Origin: Zelopaecilomyces penicillatus
Lineage: Eukaryota; Ascomycota; Sordariomycetes; Hypocreales; Pseudodiploosporaceae
Length of the DNA: 64,000 bases
Assembly (NCBI GenBank): GCA_005765155.1
Contig: VCCP01000007.1
Coordinates: forward strand, 1,133,501-1,197,500
Reading direction: 5' to 3'
Both the position numbers and the translations under genes were made by a program. Shown here one piece after another: positions 44,573 to 58,375 of the stretch. The notes beneath the pieces are model-generated. The model saw only the letters and a program-made list of their open reading frames with translations. It searched no databases and was not told where the DNA came from. Position 1 is the first letter of the stretch. Each line of letters starts with the position of its first letter.

Positions 44573-46409
44573 ATGTCGCCATCACAGCTCTCTTCGGAGC
44601 CGGCTCACATTGATGCCAGCCTCCCGGAGTCGCGAGTTTTGATTATTGGCACAGGCGGAACGATATGTATGCAGCAGGGCCCGGATGGTCTCCAGCCAAG
44701 CGAAGGTTTCTTGGAGAGTGCCATGGCCCCGCGGCCAACCTTCAATGACATGTCACAGCCTCTGGGTAAGTGTTTGTCCTGTTACTTTATGTCAATGGCA
44801 CACGACCTCTTGGCGCGTTCTCCAAAAGATTCGACGAGAGTATGTGTTACAGTGTTGTGTTGAAGTGGGCAGAGTTGATAACGATAATGGTATGAGGGGG
44901 CATATGGACGAGCATCCAGTCGTCTTAAAACGGTTTGAATAAACCGCCATTATCAGTTCAATCATCTCATTGAGTTAATACACACGTTCAATTATCTTTC
45001 AAAAAAGCTAATATCAATGTACAGCCAAGTTGCAAGCCTGTCGCCAGGGCAAAATGATCTCCATTGATAGTCTGAGAACCCCTCCAACTGCTCACCATCG
45101 ACACATCCGCTACGGTATTCTTGAGTTTGATCCTCTTCTTGACTCTAGCTCCATCTCTGCCAACGACTGGGCTGCCATGGCCACTGCCGTCAAGGAGAAC
45201 TACCATCTTTTCGATGGCTTCGTCATTCTTCACGGCACAGACTCTCTCGCCTACACGGCCTCGGCCTTGTCCTTCATGATGTCTAACCTAGGCAAACCTG
45301 TCATTCTGACAGGATCCCAGGCTCCCATTTTTGCTCTGCAATCCGATGCTGTTGACAACTTGCTTGGCTCACTCATAATTGCTGGAACGTTTGTCATTCC
45401 TGAAGTATGCCTCTTCTTTCATCACAAACTCTACCGCGGCAACCGGACGACAAAGGTTTCTGCTGCCTCATTTGAGGCCTTTGCGAGCCCTAATTGCGAG
45501 CCCTTGGCTCAAGTTAATGGCTTGGGCATCAACGTTAACTGGCCTCTTGTTCTTCGTCCCACCTCTATCGAGGAGTTCAAGGTCAGCAGGCATCTCGATA
45601 CGACACATGTGGCCTGTCTGCGTGTTTTCCCTGGTATCAAGCCCGAAATGGTTGATGCAGTGCTCCACCTCCCCGATCTCCGCGGCCTCATTCTTGAAAC
45701 TTTCGGCATGGGTAACGTCCCTGGTGGTGTCGACGGAAAGCTCACTGAAGTCATTCGTTCTGCCGTTGAGCGCGGTATCGTCGTGATCAATGTTAGCCAG
45801 TGCGTCAGCGGCTTCGTTTCCCCCGTCTACGCTCCTGGCACACAACTTGGGCGGGTCGGCGTCATATTCGGCCTCGATCTGACCGCCGAAGCCGCCCTCG
45901 CCAAGCTGTCATATCTTCTAGCCATTCCCAGTCTTAGCACCCAGGACATAGCCGATAGGTTCTCGCGCTCCATGCACGGTGAGATGACTGAAATTGCCCA
46001 TCCAACGTTCTCTCACCCTACCGCACCTCTCGACAGCGTCGCCTCCCGACTCACTACGACTGAGTCCGCTTTTGCTGCCTTGGGCTACGCCATTCAGAAT
46101 GAGGAGGTTGAGCTTGTCAAACAACTTGTTGAAGGCGAGGGTTATCAGCTACTCCACACGGCCGATTATGCTGGCAATACTGCTGTCCACCTGGCTGCTG
46201 TGTCGGGCTGCACAGAGATTATGCTCGAGTTGCTAAAGCGCGGTGCTAGTGTTCACGAGAGGAATAGGGCCAACAACTCACCACTTTTTCTTGCAACCTT
46301 GTCTGGAAGAGAGGACTGTGCGCAGCTGCTCAAGACCGCTGGTGCACATCTCTCTATTGAGGAGATCGAGAGAGGACCTTGGGCAAAGTATAGTCGTGAG
46401 ACATCCTGA
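44573..46409 (+). CDS. L-asparaginase (type I, cytosolic) with C-terminal ankyrin repeats
   Basis: Two exons, 44573-44765 and 45025-46409, with a 259-bp intron; 525 aa. The N-terminal domain has the first active-site motif IIGTGGTICMQ (catalytic Thr) and the second in FVILHGTDSLAYTASAL, plus GKPVILTGSQAP. It hydrolyses asparagine to aspartate and ammonia. There is no signal peptide, so a cytosolic enzyme. After about residue 395 come ankyrin repeats (AGNTAVHLAAVSGCTEIM and NNSPLFLATLSGREDC), an architecture known in fungal and animal 60-kDa lysophospholipase/asparaginases. The junction PLAKLQACRQGK restores the frame. Convergent with the USP7-type gene. Confidence 0.94.
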
Positions 46410-47534
46410 GCTACGTACTCTACTACCAAGGAACTAGAGGAATACGCAAGCAGTACTGGGTTCCTAGCAACTTACTGATTGACATGCCTACACCTGCCTT
46501 GAAATCCAGCGTTTTAGGTCGGCCATTCCTCACAAAACAGTAACACAAACATGGGTCCATGAGCAGCCCAACTTGCCAAGTCACATACCTCACACAAATG
46601 GAAGCAAAACACGCAGCTACGACCTAATTCCATCTTCGTTCTCGGAATCGCCTGTTGGTATGCACAGATGAGATAAATCTGGAGTTGTGGTGGGACCATC
46701 CGTCAAATACCAGATGACGTTGTTGCTAGTGCAGCAACAAGTATATGCGTTGTATGTGCGGTTGTGTGACAAGTGAGGATCTTTTGAGACAATTGGATAG
46801 TGGACATGTAACGTGTATTAGGAAAGAGCTCATGACAATATTTTGTTGAATATATATCCAAAAAGTTTACATGACTAAACCCTACACATCTCAACGATTC
46901 AAGATCTTTCCTATAGTTGAGAACAGACTAGGCAGGTACCTTACAATGACGTGACACCAAGAATCTACGTTGGTTGTGAGTGCACATCACGATCAGTGGA
47001 TCCACATGTGAATACAGTATCATGTACCCTCAGCATCACAATACTCAATCTTGGGCGCTGTTTTTGGCGTATATATATCCAGTCATTGCCATCAAAGGCT
47101 CTGATCCAAAGTCTCTACTCATGAGAGTGTCTTGCCACACTCAGGTGCTGAGAGTCCTTTATATCGTCATACATGATATATGAAAGAGCGGTGCGTTACC
47201 GAGTTCCCGCTCGCTTTTTCTTCTTGTTCATCCTCCCTTCTCCAATAATACCAATACCTTTGTACTATATCATAAGAGTAATCTCGTCGTACCTGGGCCT
47301 GCAGAAATCACGGATCTCTCACCCTTTATCAACACCCAAGTGCATCCACAAGAATACAAAACAACAAAAGGAAAACCAGATCCTACCATTGGCAAGATAA
47401 AGGTAAATCCTTTGCGATAAACACGGTAGGGAAGCAAGACATGAAAGACCCCGTGATTCAGCCACCACAACCATTGTCCATCAGCACTGTATGTCGCAAG
47501 TAACACCAATAAAGACTCTTTTGCAGCGGGCTGT
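46410..47534. other. Convergent intergenic spacer
   Basis: About 1.1 kb between two 3' ends. No gene seen. ATATATATCC occurs near 46851 and 47071. Confidence 0.4.
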
Positions 47535-50500
47535 CTAACGGAGGAAAAGGTCCCCAACGCCATTCCTCAGTGACCTTGATCTATCTGCATGATCCAAGCC
47601 AAGGTAATCGTCTTCGGATGATGCTGCAGTCCATAGTTCATCATCTACTCACGTACGGGTCAGCGTCAGATCACCACAAAATGACAAACGAGGACAACCA
47701 TACCATCATTAAGATATTGAGGTTTTGAGTAGTTTGCCCTTCGGGCAACAGCAAACTTAATCTTCTCGAAGCTTTTACCCTTAAAGCCAGTTCGCTTCTC
47801 GAGCCGCTTCTTGGTATCAACGAATTTCTCACCCTATAACCTTTTTGTGAGTGCGAAGCTCGATACTAGTATTCAAAGGGTGATAATTCTTACCTCAACA
47901 AGAAGAAACCTAAATGGAATACCATGGACCCTATTGACCTCATTTTGAAAATGGAAAACCTGGATGAAGTTGCTGTCATCGGCTGCAAGTTCCTCTTCTG
48001 GCACTCGCTCGGCAAATATCTGGGTGTACTCGTTGAGATTCAATACAGGGTGTTCCCGTAATGGCTCTCGATAGAATCTGTTGGAGCTTGCCTCATACAC
48101 TCGTATTCTGCCGCCTTCAGTCTCATCTGGGATTTGTGCCTTCTTGATCAGGGCCTGTATTAGATCCTCGACGGTCCCAGTCTTAGGAACAAGCAGATCG
48201 TATTGATCCTAACGTCACAGTTAGTAGGGAGAAGGAGTAGATTCTAAATCATCGTTTCATACCTCTTTTGTGATACCCTCGCTCAAAAAGGTCACTTTGA
48301 TACCCTTCTTTGTATCCAACTCAGCCAAGCTCATTTCGAGGACCTCAAAATAGAAAGCATCGTTTCGCTGTGTAGTATTCAGGGTGTTCGATCCCATCGG
48401 ATTAAGAATCTGTCGCAAGGTAGGATTCATGCCACGTCTAACTGGGGCCTTGGGGTTGTTTGTTGATACATTGACTGTCCACAAACGAATATGCGTTGGC
48501 GATATTCCGAGGTGGGCTCCAACACGCTCAACAAGAGTATCGTATGTGATTTTTGAGTTGAGAACAAGGTCGAAAGCGGCATATTGGTCCTGATCACACC
48601 GAGTAGGGTGGGCATGGAACCTCACTGTCCTCTTGTGCTCCAAGAAGTCATAGTACTCCCGTGCATCCTCTATCAGGTCAGTAGTTTTAGATCTGAGAGG
48701 AAGGTTAGCAAATGCCAGGATTCTCGGAGCAAGTCCACCGCACCCTTCTAGAGACGATGCATCAGGTACTGCGGCTGCCGCGTCAGCCTTGCGATCGGAA
48801 GAACGCTGGAAGCAAATGATGTCTCCATCTTGAAGTTCAGCAATCTTGAGTGTTTGCTTCAACTTCAAGGGCTCGATCATTGTTGGTTTGATTTCCTGTC
48901 ACTTGTTAGAAGTCTGCATGCTACCCAGAAGAATCGTTATACCATACCTCCCATAAAAGAAGCTTATCCTCAGTGGGTAGCTTATCTCCCCAACCCATCT
49001 TTTCAAGAATCACAGGGACCAAATCTTCGACTTTCTTTTCCTTGCTGATATAAACATGTCCAACTCCTTTAAGTGTTTGCTTTTCGATGTCAAAGTATTT
49101 TAGCAATAGAAGGATTGTGTCATTCTTGATGATAACGCCGTTCGGTTGGCTTTGATAGGACGCCCAGACAGGATTGCCTTCCTCGTCTACCTCCTCAGCA
49201 ACCTCAGCCCAGACCCGGAGACTAGTATCGCGATGGGCAGCAGAACGGGCAAAAACCTCCTCAACCGTTGGCCGCAAGTCCATAACAGGCTGATCTGGAC
49301 GAATGGTCTTATTTTGCCGGTTGACCATTAACCAAAGCCGAACTTTGCGCGGATCCTGGCCAATATCGGATGCAATTTGGGCGACAAATTCTTCCGTCGT
49401 CATTGATCGTCGAATACGGTAAGGCCTGGGTGCGGCGGTATCAACTTCTGGGTTGGCATCAAACGCACATAAATCGGTCCCCCCGTACTTGCTGAAGGTG
49501 TCGCTGGTGATTACCTTTGCCATCATGAACAGATGAGCTTCCTTTTGTTCACGTCTCCGCGCTTCTCGCAAAGCATTTTCTTCTTCAAACCGTTCCTCTA
49601 AATTTCGGTGTCAGTATACATCAACCATAAAATCAGTCCCAGGGGTAAACAGTAGGAACGAAAAAAAAAAAACATACGTAAATGTGCAGGAGTGTCGTTA
49701 GTGGTGACTGGGCATAAAATTTTATCAAGCCGTGATTGACGGACATACACCAACATGTATGCACTGTTCTGACGCATGATAGGCGCCTTCTTTTGAAGGG
49801 GGGTTGCTTTAGGATAGCCATTGGGCGTACGATATTCGCCACCAAAGTTCTCTTCTAAGACTTCCCTCGAAGTTGCCTTGGTGACCTTGTCATCATCATA
49901 CTTGTAGAACCAACCGTCTTTGGTCGGCTTAATGAATGCGTAATAATGGCCAGCATTCAAGTCACCACTATGAACGAGCACACCGTGAAGTTGATAAACC
50001 CATGACTCGGAGCGATCAGCATCATCGATCAGAAAAGGTGCTGCATCGAAGCTGTCGGGAAACTCGTAACGATCATTTATCTTCATCATCATGTCTCGTT
50101 GAATGTCGTACTCGAAACGTTTCAGTTGCAAGTGCAGAACGTCAGGAAAACTTGTGAAGATAACTCCTTTGTTTGCGTCTTGAAGCTTGTACCTGTCACT
50201 GGCAAAATATTGGTTTTCCCCGTCCATCTTCTCAACTTGGATGTAATCTTGGAAGCTCTCGAGAAGGCTCTTGTTGCCACTGACATTGAGTTGAATGTCC
50301 CAAAAGTCTTCGATACGACTTGACTCGTAATCCACGTTAATGCAGGAGATGTATGTTTTGATCTTGCCGCTGAAAGTCTCAGGGAGAACGTTTTGGGCCT
50401 TGGTACCTTTCATCTTCTCCTCCATTCTTTCCATTAGCTTTCTTGACAACTCTTGGACATCTTGTTGCTCAAATATATGTCTAGTCTCCCAGCCGAATGA

Positions 50501-51621
50501 CTTGGTCAGCTCATTGGTGCCGACAGCTTGTTCCGAAGTTTGCAACTGATAAAAGAGGCGCTGAAGAGTATAGGCAGAGTTCTGCATGCTCTCATCATTT
50601 TCAGTCGGAATTTCATAGACAGCCTAGAAACGGTGAGTAAGCAAGGCTTCCACACGATGGAAAGAAGCCAACCCACCTTTCGGAAAGCATTGGTAAAATA
50701 CAGAGACTGCAACAGTGAGTTGAGGTAGCAAGTAGCACCTTGATTCTTAAGACCGACATATCCTGTTTCTTTCTTGGAATCGTAATTCGCGAAATTATGC
50801 CACAATACGCCAGTCTCATCCTCGACGAGGCGAACATAAGCCGTGATATTGGCAGCATCGTTTTCGATCAATGGTCGGCTCTCGCCCTCCCAGGGAACAT
50901 TAAACATCCTCCTGATCTCAACAAAGCGGGTGAAGCCCCAGTCTCCCTCCTCCTTAGTAAAACGGTGATGAGCCGCGTGATTAACATATAGGCTAGGATC
51001 ATTTGGATTCCAGAGAACAAGGGAAAACTGCACACAGCAGCTCCAATTATCGGGCACAGTATCCGCATCAAACCCATGTTCCAGGTAGATTGAGCACTGG
51101 TCTGTATTGTTTCCATGTGGGAAGAGTAGAATGCGCCTACATTGCGAGAAGATCAGTAAGAGGGTAGCAAGTCGGACAGGCATAAGACGCACCAAGGGTA
51201 ACCGCCAGCATGAAATATTGGACCATGCTCTTTCTTTCCGAAACTCCGCCAATTCGTCACAGACCATGTATGTTCGCGATCTTCGAGTATTTTGGGCTCG
51301 TCTAATAAAGGCGGGAGGACAAGTTCTCTCATGGCATCATCTAGAAGCAATACGGCGTTAGAAATGGCTCTAAATGGCAATGGCTTGAGAAGTTCACACA
51401 CAGTCGTTTGCAAGTGGCAGATCCTGCAGCTGGTCGGTTTCCTGTTCGAGCTGGTCGGCATTGATGATGGCTACGGGTTCCTTCTCTGGGGCGTTGGCAC
51501 TTCCCACATAGTCGTCCGTGTCCACCACCATCTCGTTCGGTGAAGGGACGTTATAACTCTGTTTGCGAATAGTGCTGTTAGCCCGGCCCCGCAAGGGAAG
51601 TTGACGATGATCTGAATTCAT
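47535..51621 (-). CDS. Ubiquitin carboxyl-terminal hydrolase, USP7/Ubp15 type (MATH + UCH + UBL repeats)
   Basis: Nine exons: 51621-51402, 51340-51193, 51136-50677, 50623-49678, 49597-48948, 48895-48263, 48208-47894, 47833-47704 and 47644-47535; 1203 aa in phase. Order: an acidic N-terminus, a MATH domain (about 75-215, with EHTWSVTNW and WGFTRFVEI), then the USP catalytic domain with Cys box GYVGLKNQGATCYLNSLLQ (Cys about 259) and His box GVLVHSGDLNAGHYYAF (His about 502), then the ICP0-binding and UBL-like repeats typical of USP7. It removes ubiquitin from proteins in nucleus, cytosol and peroxisome-related pathways (yeast Ubp15). Normal length. Divergent from the PDK-like gene. Confidence 0.95.
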
Positions 51622-51800
51622 GGTGAAGGCTTGTGAAAAGAGGAGAGAATGAGAAGAGGTTGACGCAAAAGAAAAGACGCCAGAACCAAGATTCTGAGTT
51701 GGCTAAGGGTGTAAACAAGGTAGGGAGAAACTATCAACAAAGCGAGTTATGCATGGGTTGGTGGCGACGCTGATGGCCACTGGAGGCAGTTGTGAAAGTG

Positions 51801-51823
51801 CTGGCAGCTGGCAGCTGGCAGCT
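51801..51823. repeat. CTGGCAG x3 tandem repeat
   Basis: Three perfect 7-nt units plus CT, intergenic. Confidence 0.85.
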
Positions 51824-52552
51824 AGAAACCGGCAACTAGCAGGTCTGGCAAGGATGGTGATGCAGGACAGACAAGCAGATCGGGGCAGAGCCGGGTGTGG
51901 AAACAGTCGCCAGCAAGGAAGTTGCGGTGCAAATGTCTGTCTAGTGATAATTTAAGATTCAGTCCATACCATGTTTCGTGAGCCAAAGCAGCCCGACGAC
52001 GGGAGCTACCAGCTCAAGGGAAACCTGTAAGAACCACGGCGGGGTCGCAGTGGTGTAAAGAAAGCAATGTCAAGGCTATTGACAGTTGGTACCGTACTTC
52101 GTGGGTTGGCTACTACACCAGGTAGGTAGTTATCGATATGTGGTGGTGGGCAGTAAGTGGGTGGCGGATAAAGGCGCGTGTGCGCAAGCAAGCAGCCGGA
52201 GCACTCGCAAATTCGCAAATCCAGCTAGCAAAGCAGGACCAGGTAGGCACAGCAGCTAATTATGTAGCAGGGTCACGACCGAAGAGAGCGACCGCAGTAA
52301 GAATTATCAGCAGGAGGAGCAACAAAAGGGACCACTGCCGACGTCGAAGGTTGACTAGCAGCACAAGACAAGGGACGGATGAACAGAGTTCAAGAGTCCG
52401 TCACCGATATTGGTAGCTGCTGGGTAAACCCCAACAAGCGTGCATCTGCTGGAATTGCAGCGTGCTTGCGCAAAGGATCTCTCTCTATCTCTCTCTCTCG
52501 CTACTTGCTGATCGCAGCAAGCAGTTTGTCCCAGGACAGCAGCTTGTCGGGT

Positions 52553-52585
52553 GTTGGGCGTTGGGCGTTGGGCGTTGGACGTTGG
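52553..52585. repeat. GTTGGGC 7-nt tandem repeat
   Basis: About four units, the last degenerate, intergenic. Confidence 0.85.
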
Positions 52586-54582
52586 CGAGGTTAGAGGGTG
52601 ATTAGGACGGGAGGAGGAATTCGTGAGGCTATGGATATGTGCTGGATCTGCATAATACGTTGAAAAAGGTCCGGCGGTGGTAGTGGAGGTTGTCGTAGTG
52701 CGTCGTAGTGCGTCGCCGTAGGTTGTATTTGATCGCGTAGTTGATCGCAACAGGCTCTATTTACCTGTACAGTGGTAGGTCAGACTGTAGTGTTGACCTA
52801 CAGCCGTGGAGAAGAGAATAGCTGTGATATGTTTGCCGTTCGACTCTCTCTACACGTTCATCAATTAATTACTGGTTCCAGCTCTTGTTGACTTGTTTTC
52901 TTTTGTGTGGGCGTTGCATGGCGAACAGAGACACATGTCTGGGCCCCAAGTACTATTGTGCTAGAAGTGGATATCTCAATCATGTATCTACTGTTAGACA
53001 GTGTCATCGTATGTTGCCCCACCACTGCTGTCATTCAGTGTGGTGTGATAGACTGTCGTAAGGTATCTGCATGCGAGTAGGCAGTGTCTCGCTAACAGGC
53101 GTGAGCTGTTGTGGTTCCAATTCACTAACAGCACCAAGCTGTCTGTCCCTTCTACCCCCGCCAATGACGTTACCTTGCTAGAAGTTGGACGAGAGAAAGA
53201 GCGAGTGTCTGGCTTGTGAAACCATGCAACGCTTACCCTGCAAAGACATCAGTTACCTTTAACAAAATCAATTTACTACGTCGCAGACCAGGCAACTAGG
53301 TAATCGATACCGGTAAAAAAACGTAAACTGTTGCCACATAGTGCCATGTATCACGAAGGTCTGTTGCTGTATTTACAGTTTCTGGCGTACCATGTTTGGC
53401 CCGCACCCTTGGATTTGGTTTTTGCTAGCTTCTATGATTCCGTCACCATCCTCTGAGCCACAGAGCTGGGCTTTTATGAATATATTCCCCACGCACTTGA
53501 TGATGGCAGCGGTTGTTTTGATAACTTTGCCTTTCACTGATGTGTGTATGGTATGTGTACAAGGTACTGCCTTACTTTGTTATGTAGGTATGCATACATG
53601 AAAGGAACCTGTTTCGAGCAGACTAGAGTAGGTACTCTTACTCGTATAAGTAGAGGACAATACAGGCATTTGCAAGTAATTGCAGCCACCACCGCACCCG
53701 AGGCTGTGTGATGTTACATGCCTTGGAGCAAGTATATGCACCAAGCTTAGGTCGACATTCCCCTGCTTGGAGGCACAGCGCAAGGATGGGAAGTGCGGAG
53801 ACGAGGCACGAGACCCTACGGGCATTGCACAGTACTCAAATCCATATTAAAAGTACAAGTGGTGTATATATATATATGCATACTCATGTCCAGGCTGACA
53901 GCAACTCCAAATCCCCTCCATGACTGCCGCACTACCTCAACTCGGCCTACTTTCCATCTACCATCCTTACAGGTAAACCTCCAAGGGCTCTGACCAACAT
54001 AGCCGAGCAAATCTGCAGTAGGTAATTTCATCACCAAGGTTATCTCACCGAGGTGCCGGGTCCGTCATCAGCCATCCCTCTTCTTTCCCGGACTCCCGAT
54101 ACCGCTGCATGTGGGGTAACTACTTAGGCCCCAAGCTGGGTCGAGTTAGGGAGCTCCCGATGCCCACCTTGGACAGCTCACTATTACAGCGTTTGATAGC
54201 ACATGCTTACCCGCTAACACAGCGTACCAGCTAGGTTGTTTGGCTGTTTAGGTACTAGGGGTGGCCGACCACGCCTGCATTCGGAGAGCCCGCCAGATCA
54301 TCCATCTGCTGCTACCTGGCATCGTTGCATTCTTAATCTGCTCATGCACTGGGTACTCCACGCCTCGTTTGCAAATTTCCCTCTCTATAATAATTGCTCT
54401 ATTGTTGTGTTGTGGTTGTTTTCGTGAATACAAGCGACGAGTGTCTTTCTTCGACCCTTAGCCCGAGCTCCTTCATCGCAGAGCAGCCCATCGAGTCTAC
54501 CACCAGCCACGCCGGCTTCTTGTCAAAGGCCGATCAGTCATACCCGACTCGTTTTTCGTCCCTTCTGCATGGAACCGCGGGC

Positions 54583-56286
54583 ATGTTCTCTGTCGCACTG
54601 CGCAACACTGGCAAACGATGCAGACTGACCGAGTCTTTGCTGGCTACGACACCAGCTGCCGCCGGAGCAACTTTCGTTGAATTAGTTCCGTTCACAAGGA
54701 GGACGCAGTCGCGGAGAGCAAGCAAGGCGACTAACGGAACATGGCGGCCAGTCTCTGTTCTAGACGAGTATGCAAACAAATGCCTCCCCTCCACATAACC
54801 CTCTGTCCCTCCCCATTCTAGCCCCCATCCCCTCTTTCAAGCAGTTTTCAATCCTCCAATCCATCAATCACGCAAGCAAAGAGCTTCGCACCGTATCAAC
54901 GTGCGGCGCAGGAGCGCTAAGGCCGTCGTAGATGGGTTGCAAGAGAGGCGCGCCCCATTAGCTTGCGCCAGCTGATGGTCTTTGGGCGCTCCCTGACCGA
55001 GTCAAGGCTTATAAGCTCGGCAAACTATGTACGCACCGAGCTGCCAGCAAGGTAAGGAATTATGAATCTCTCTTTCGGATACCGAATTGGGAATAAAACT
55101 GACGCTTGAATTTCCATAGACTGGCACATCGCATTCGTGACATGCAGAAGCTGCCCTACGTCGTCGTTACAAACCCCCATATCAAGGATGTATATGACAT
55201 GTATTACGATGCTTTCGACACGTTTCGCAAGTTTAAGGAAATCAAGACTCTCGATGACAATGACAAGTTTTGCGATGCGATTGCCTCCCGGCTGAAAAGC
55301 CACCTGACAGTCATTCCCAAGCTCGCCATGGGCATTCTTGAGTGTCGTGGGTTAATGGACCCCAAAGAACTGGATGATTTCATGAACACAATTCTAAGAT
55401 CTGTGAGTCGGCTTTTTATAATCTTGCTAACCTACCCTCTGTTGATAATTCCGTTTTCCCTGTCTCGAAATCTTACACAAATCTGTAGCGCATTTCTCGC
55501 AGAGTCATCGCCGAGCAACACCTTTCACTCACAGAGACGTACAATGCGCCCCATTTCTTCCCTGGAGCGAAACTTTCCGAGTCAGACTTCATTGGCGAGG
55601 TCTTTATCAAATGTTCGGCCAAGGATGTCATTGAGCGCTGCTCCAAGGCGGCAACCACTCTTGCGCTGTCGACGAATGGCCCAGATGTCCAAGTACCCGA
55701 GATCAAGATCGACGGACACCTTAATGCTAGCTTCCCCTACATTCTCAGCCACCTCGAATATATAGTCGGCGAGCTCTTGCGGAATTCGGTACAGGCCTGT
55801 ATTGATCGTCGCAAAAAACAGAAACTCACATCGTCACCGCCTCCACCCATAGAAGTCACCATCTGTGAGGCGCAGGAACACGTAATAATCAGGATATCCG
55901 ACTGCGGGGGAGGCATCCCCCGAGAAGGGCTTCCATATCTTTGGTCCTTCAGCAAAGGGCCCAATAGCCAGAATCGTCTCGAGAACCTTGGCCAGGTTCC
56001 CCGTATGGCGGCGACTATGCAAGAGCTGCACGTGGAGAACGAGCTTGCTCGAGCCGATCTGAAGACACCGAATTACCAAAGCTCTCTTTCCTCTCTTACA
56101 AGTAGACCACCAAATCTTCGCCTCGGAATGGGTCTGCCGCTAAGTCGTGTTTATGCTGAGTACTGGGCCGGCTCCCTACACTTACACAGCCTGGAGGGTT
56201 ACGGTGTCGATGCTTTCTTGCAGATATCACGACTGGGCAATAAAAACGAGCAACTTGCTACCAGAGCGAGCATGGATGCTGTGTAG
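54583..56286 (+). CDS. Mitochondrial pyruvate/branched-chain 2-oxoacid dehydrogenase kinase
   Basis: Four exons: 54583-54767, 54932-55051, 55120-55402 and 55489-56286; 461 aa. Exon 1 encodes a Ser/Thr/Arg-rich mitochondrial presequence starting MFSVALRNTGKR. The regulatory helical domain follows (ISLRQLMVFGRSLTESRL, LPYVVVTNPHI, MGILECRGLMDP), then the GHKL ATP-binding fold with N box VGELLRNSVQA, G1 box RISDCGGGIPRE and G2 box LGMGLPLSRVYAEYW. These kinases phosphorylate and inactivate the E1 subunit of a mitochondrial 2-oxoacid dehydrogenase complex. Whether the target is pyruvate or branched-chain dehydrogenase cannot be settled from the sequence. The first intron contains in-frame stops, which supports splicing. 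Convergent with the septin gene. Confidence 0.94.
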
Positions 56287-56997
56287 TGAGCTCGGTTGAC
56301 AGTAGTGGTTGTCCAGCGACGGACTGAATAAGCAAAATAAGGGGCGGTTAGGGGGTGACACCTTCGGCGCATTGTAAATCATGGCTCGGAGTCTGTTCGT
56401 TTTTTTTTCACTTGCTATTCTTCCCCATCAGCATGGAGTTTGCGAGGTGGCACTGTATATTCTTGTTTTTGTGTTTATACGCCATGAATGATAACTATTC
56501 ACGGACAGTAATGATCGGATCGACGTATGTTCCATCTTGAACAATTTTATTCTCATCGTGAAACGTGGTGAGTGAATTACATGGGTACTAGAAAGCGGTG
56601 CCTAACTTAGAAAAGGGGGACTCGACTAGAAAAAAGGAGGACATGAAATTAAGGCTACATTATCAAGACTTCAACCGCACTTCTTGACCCGCTCTGAGTA
56701 TGGGAACCATGCTCATCGTTTTGAACGCCAGCTCCAAATCGAGTGGCCGTAAAAATAGAGGAAGTTGCAGAGATGCTCTTGCGGTTGCACCCACGGGAAA
56801 GGTCATTATCAAAAACTCCTCACAACACCCATAGCAGCAGCTAGCAAGAAATAAGCATCAATGTATTCCTCCGTCTTGGTATTCTTCGTTTGCTCCTTTT
56901 CAACACCAAATCCCAAGCTGGAGCGATAGGCTAAGAGAAAGAAATTACCCATTGTCCAACATCAGCCTTGCACGCCGACAGTGATGGGGCGGGTAAT
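56287..56997. other. Convergent spacer PDK-like/septin
   Basis: Two 3' untranslated regions. No further gene seen. Confidence 0.4.
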
Positions 56998-58375
56998 TTA
57001 GCGACGACCATGGCTTCGGACAGCGCTGCCCTGCATGGTCTCGAGTTCGCCCTCAAGCTGCTTGATTTGGGCATGAGTCTGCTCGAGATCCTTGTTGAGA
57101 CGGTCACGCTCAGCAATAAGCTTCTGTTCCCATTGTCGGAAGCGTTGCTCCTCGATCTTAACCTGCTCAGTGAAGCGCTTTCGCAGAGCCTCCTCCTCCT
57201 CCTTGAACTTGGGGTTGTCAAGCTTTCGGGGACGAGCCTCGCCAAATTTGCGGGTTTCCATCTGCTGTGCGCGGTAAGCCTCGTAGTGCAGCTCCTCAGT
57301 AGTGTGGATGAGGTCGAGCATATGGGTTCGGATCAGGATGGACCGGAGCTTCTTGAAATCGCAGTGATCCTCGTTCTCAACCTCGGCAACGCCCCACGAG
57401 TACTGGCGACCCTTGACAATTCGGCCGTCACCAGTCTTGACGTCCTTCTCGGAGCCGATAACAGCAAATGGCATGGCAGTCATAAGGCTACGCGCATGCT
57501 GGGCAGCAGCTTCGTCGTCCTCCTCAATAGGGGGCTGGTAGATCTTAATATTCTGGGCCTCGATGACGGAGACAATCTGGTATTTTGTTAGAATATATAT
57601 CTTCATGGGAAATTTGTGGGTAGCATAGCAGGGAGGAACATACTCTCTGTTTGAACTTGGCCAAGTCAGCAGCGCTAAGGGTATCAGCCTTGGCAATGAC
57701 TGGGATCAAGTTGACTCTGGAGCAAAGTCGCTTCATAACCTCGATATCGAGAGGCTTGAGGGTATGTCCGGTAGGGCGGATGAAGTACAGGCAAGCGTGC
57801 ACACGGAGATCGATCTTGTCCTGGCGGCGAGGCTGCTGCTCCTGAAGCATGTAGGACTCATGCTGGTCGTCGAGGAACTCAATGATAGGCATCCAAGAGT
57901 CGCGGTTGTTGACATAGTCACCAAAGCCGGGGGTATCAATGACGGTCAATCGGACTGTAACAGAGATAGAAGAAAAGGGTACAGTTAGCTTTGGGAAAGT
58001 GCTTCCAGATTAGTTGGAGTATGATATGTGCGTACCCTTGAAAAACTTCTCCTCGAGCTCTGCTTTGGTAATCTCAATCTCAACTGTCTTGTCGACCTGC
58101 TTCTGGTGTCGACGCTTGTGATCGGCGTAGTTCTTGATGGTGGTGGAGAAGAGTGTGTTGATGAAAGTCGTCTTTCCCAAACCAGACTCGCCAGCAACCT
58201 AGATGCGGTCAGCGACTGGACAATTCATGATACATGTTGAGGGGTAGCTGCTAGAGATGATGAGACGAACCATAATGGTGAAGCTTGCACCACGCTTGGC
58301 GACAATTTTGTGTCGCTGGTTGGGCAGATTGGCAATGCCAATCGGCGAGGCGCTCTCAGCAGCAGCGGGAGCCAT
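56998..58375 (-). CDS. Septin (CDC3/AspB group)
   Basis: Four exons: 58375-58271, 58198-58036, 57954-57644 and 57576-56998; 385 aa. A short N-terminus MAPAAAESASPIGIANLP and a basic polybasic stretch precede the GTPase domain with P-loop GESGLGKTTFIN, switch/G3 DTPGFGDY, G4 AKAD and the septin unique element (SWGVAEVENEDHCDFKKLR). The C-terminal part is a charged coiled coil (KEEEEALRKRFTEQ through LEQTHAQIKQLEGELE). Septins form heteropolymeric filaments at septa and hyphal tips. The coiled coil and overall sequence point to the Cdc3/AspB class, by recall rather than by alignment. Divergent from PWP2. Confidence 0.94.

Larger units (their letters stand above)
51622..54582. promoter_or_regulatory. 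Divergent USP7-type/PDK-like intergenic region
   Basis: About 3 kb without a recognisable gene. Short tandem repeats: CTGGCAG x3 (51801-51823), a CT-rich run (52480-52502), GTTGGGC x4 (52553-52585), GTAGTGCGTC x2 (52696-52715), (TA)n near 53866-53877. TACCTA-type sites near 52120 and 53630. Confidence 0.4.

Noticed and set aside
54790..54931. Apparent coding extension (reads into QER then a stop) upstream of PDK exon 2
   Set aside because: It lies in the first intron. Joining 54767 to 54932 gives the family sequence DEWVAREARPISLRQL, and the stops support splicing.
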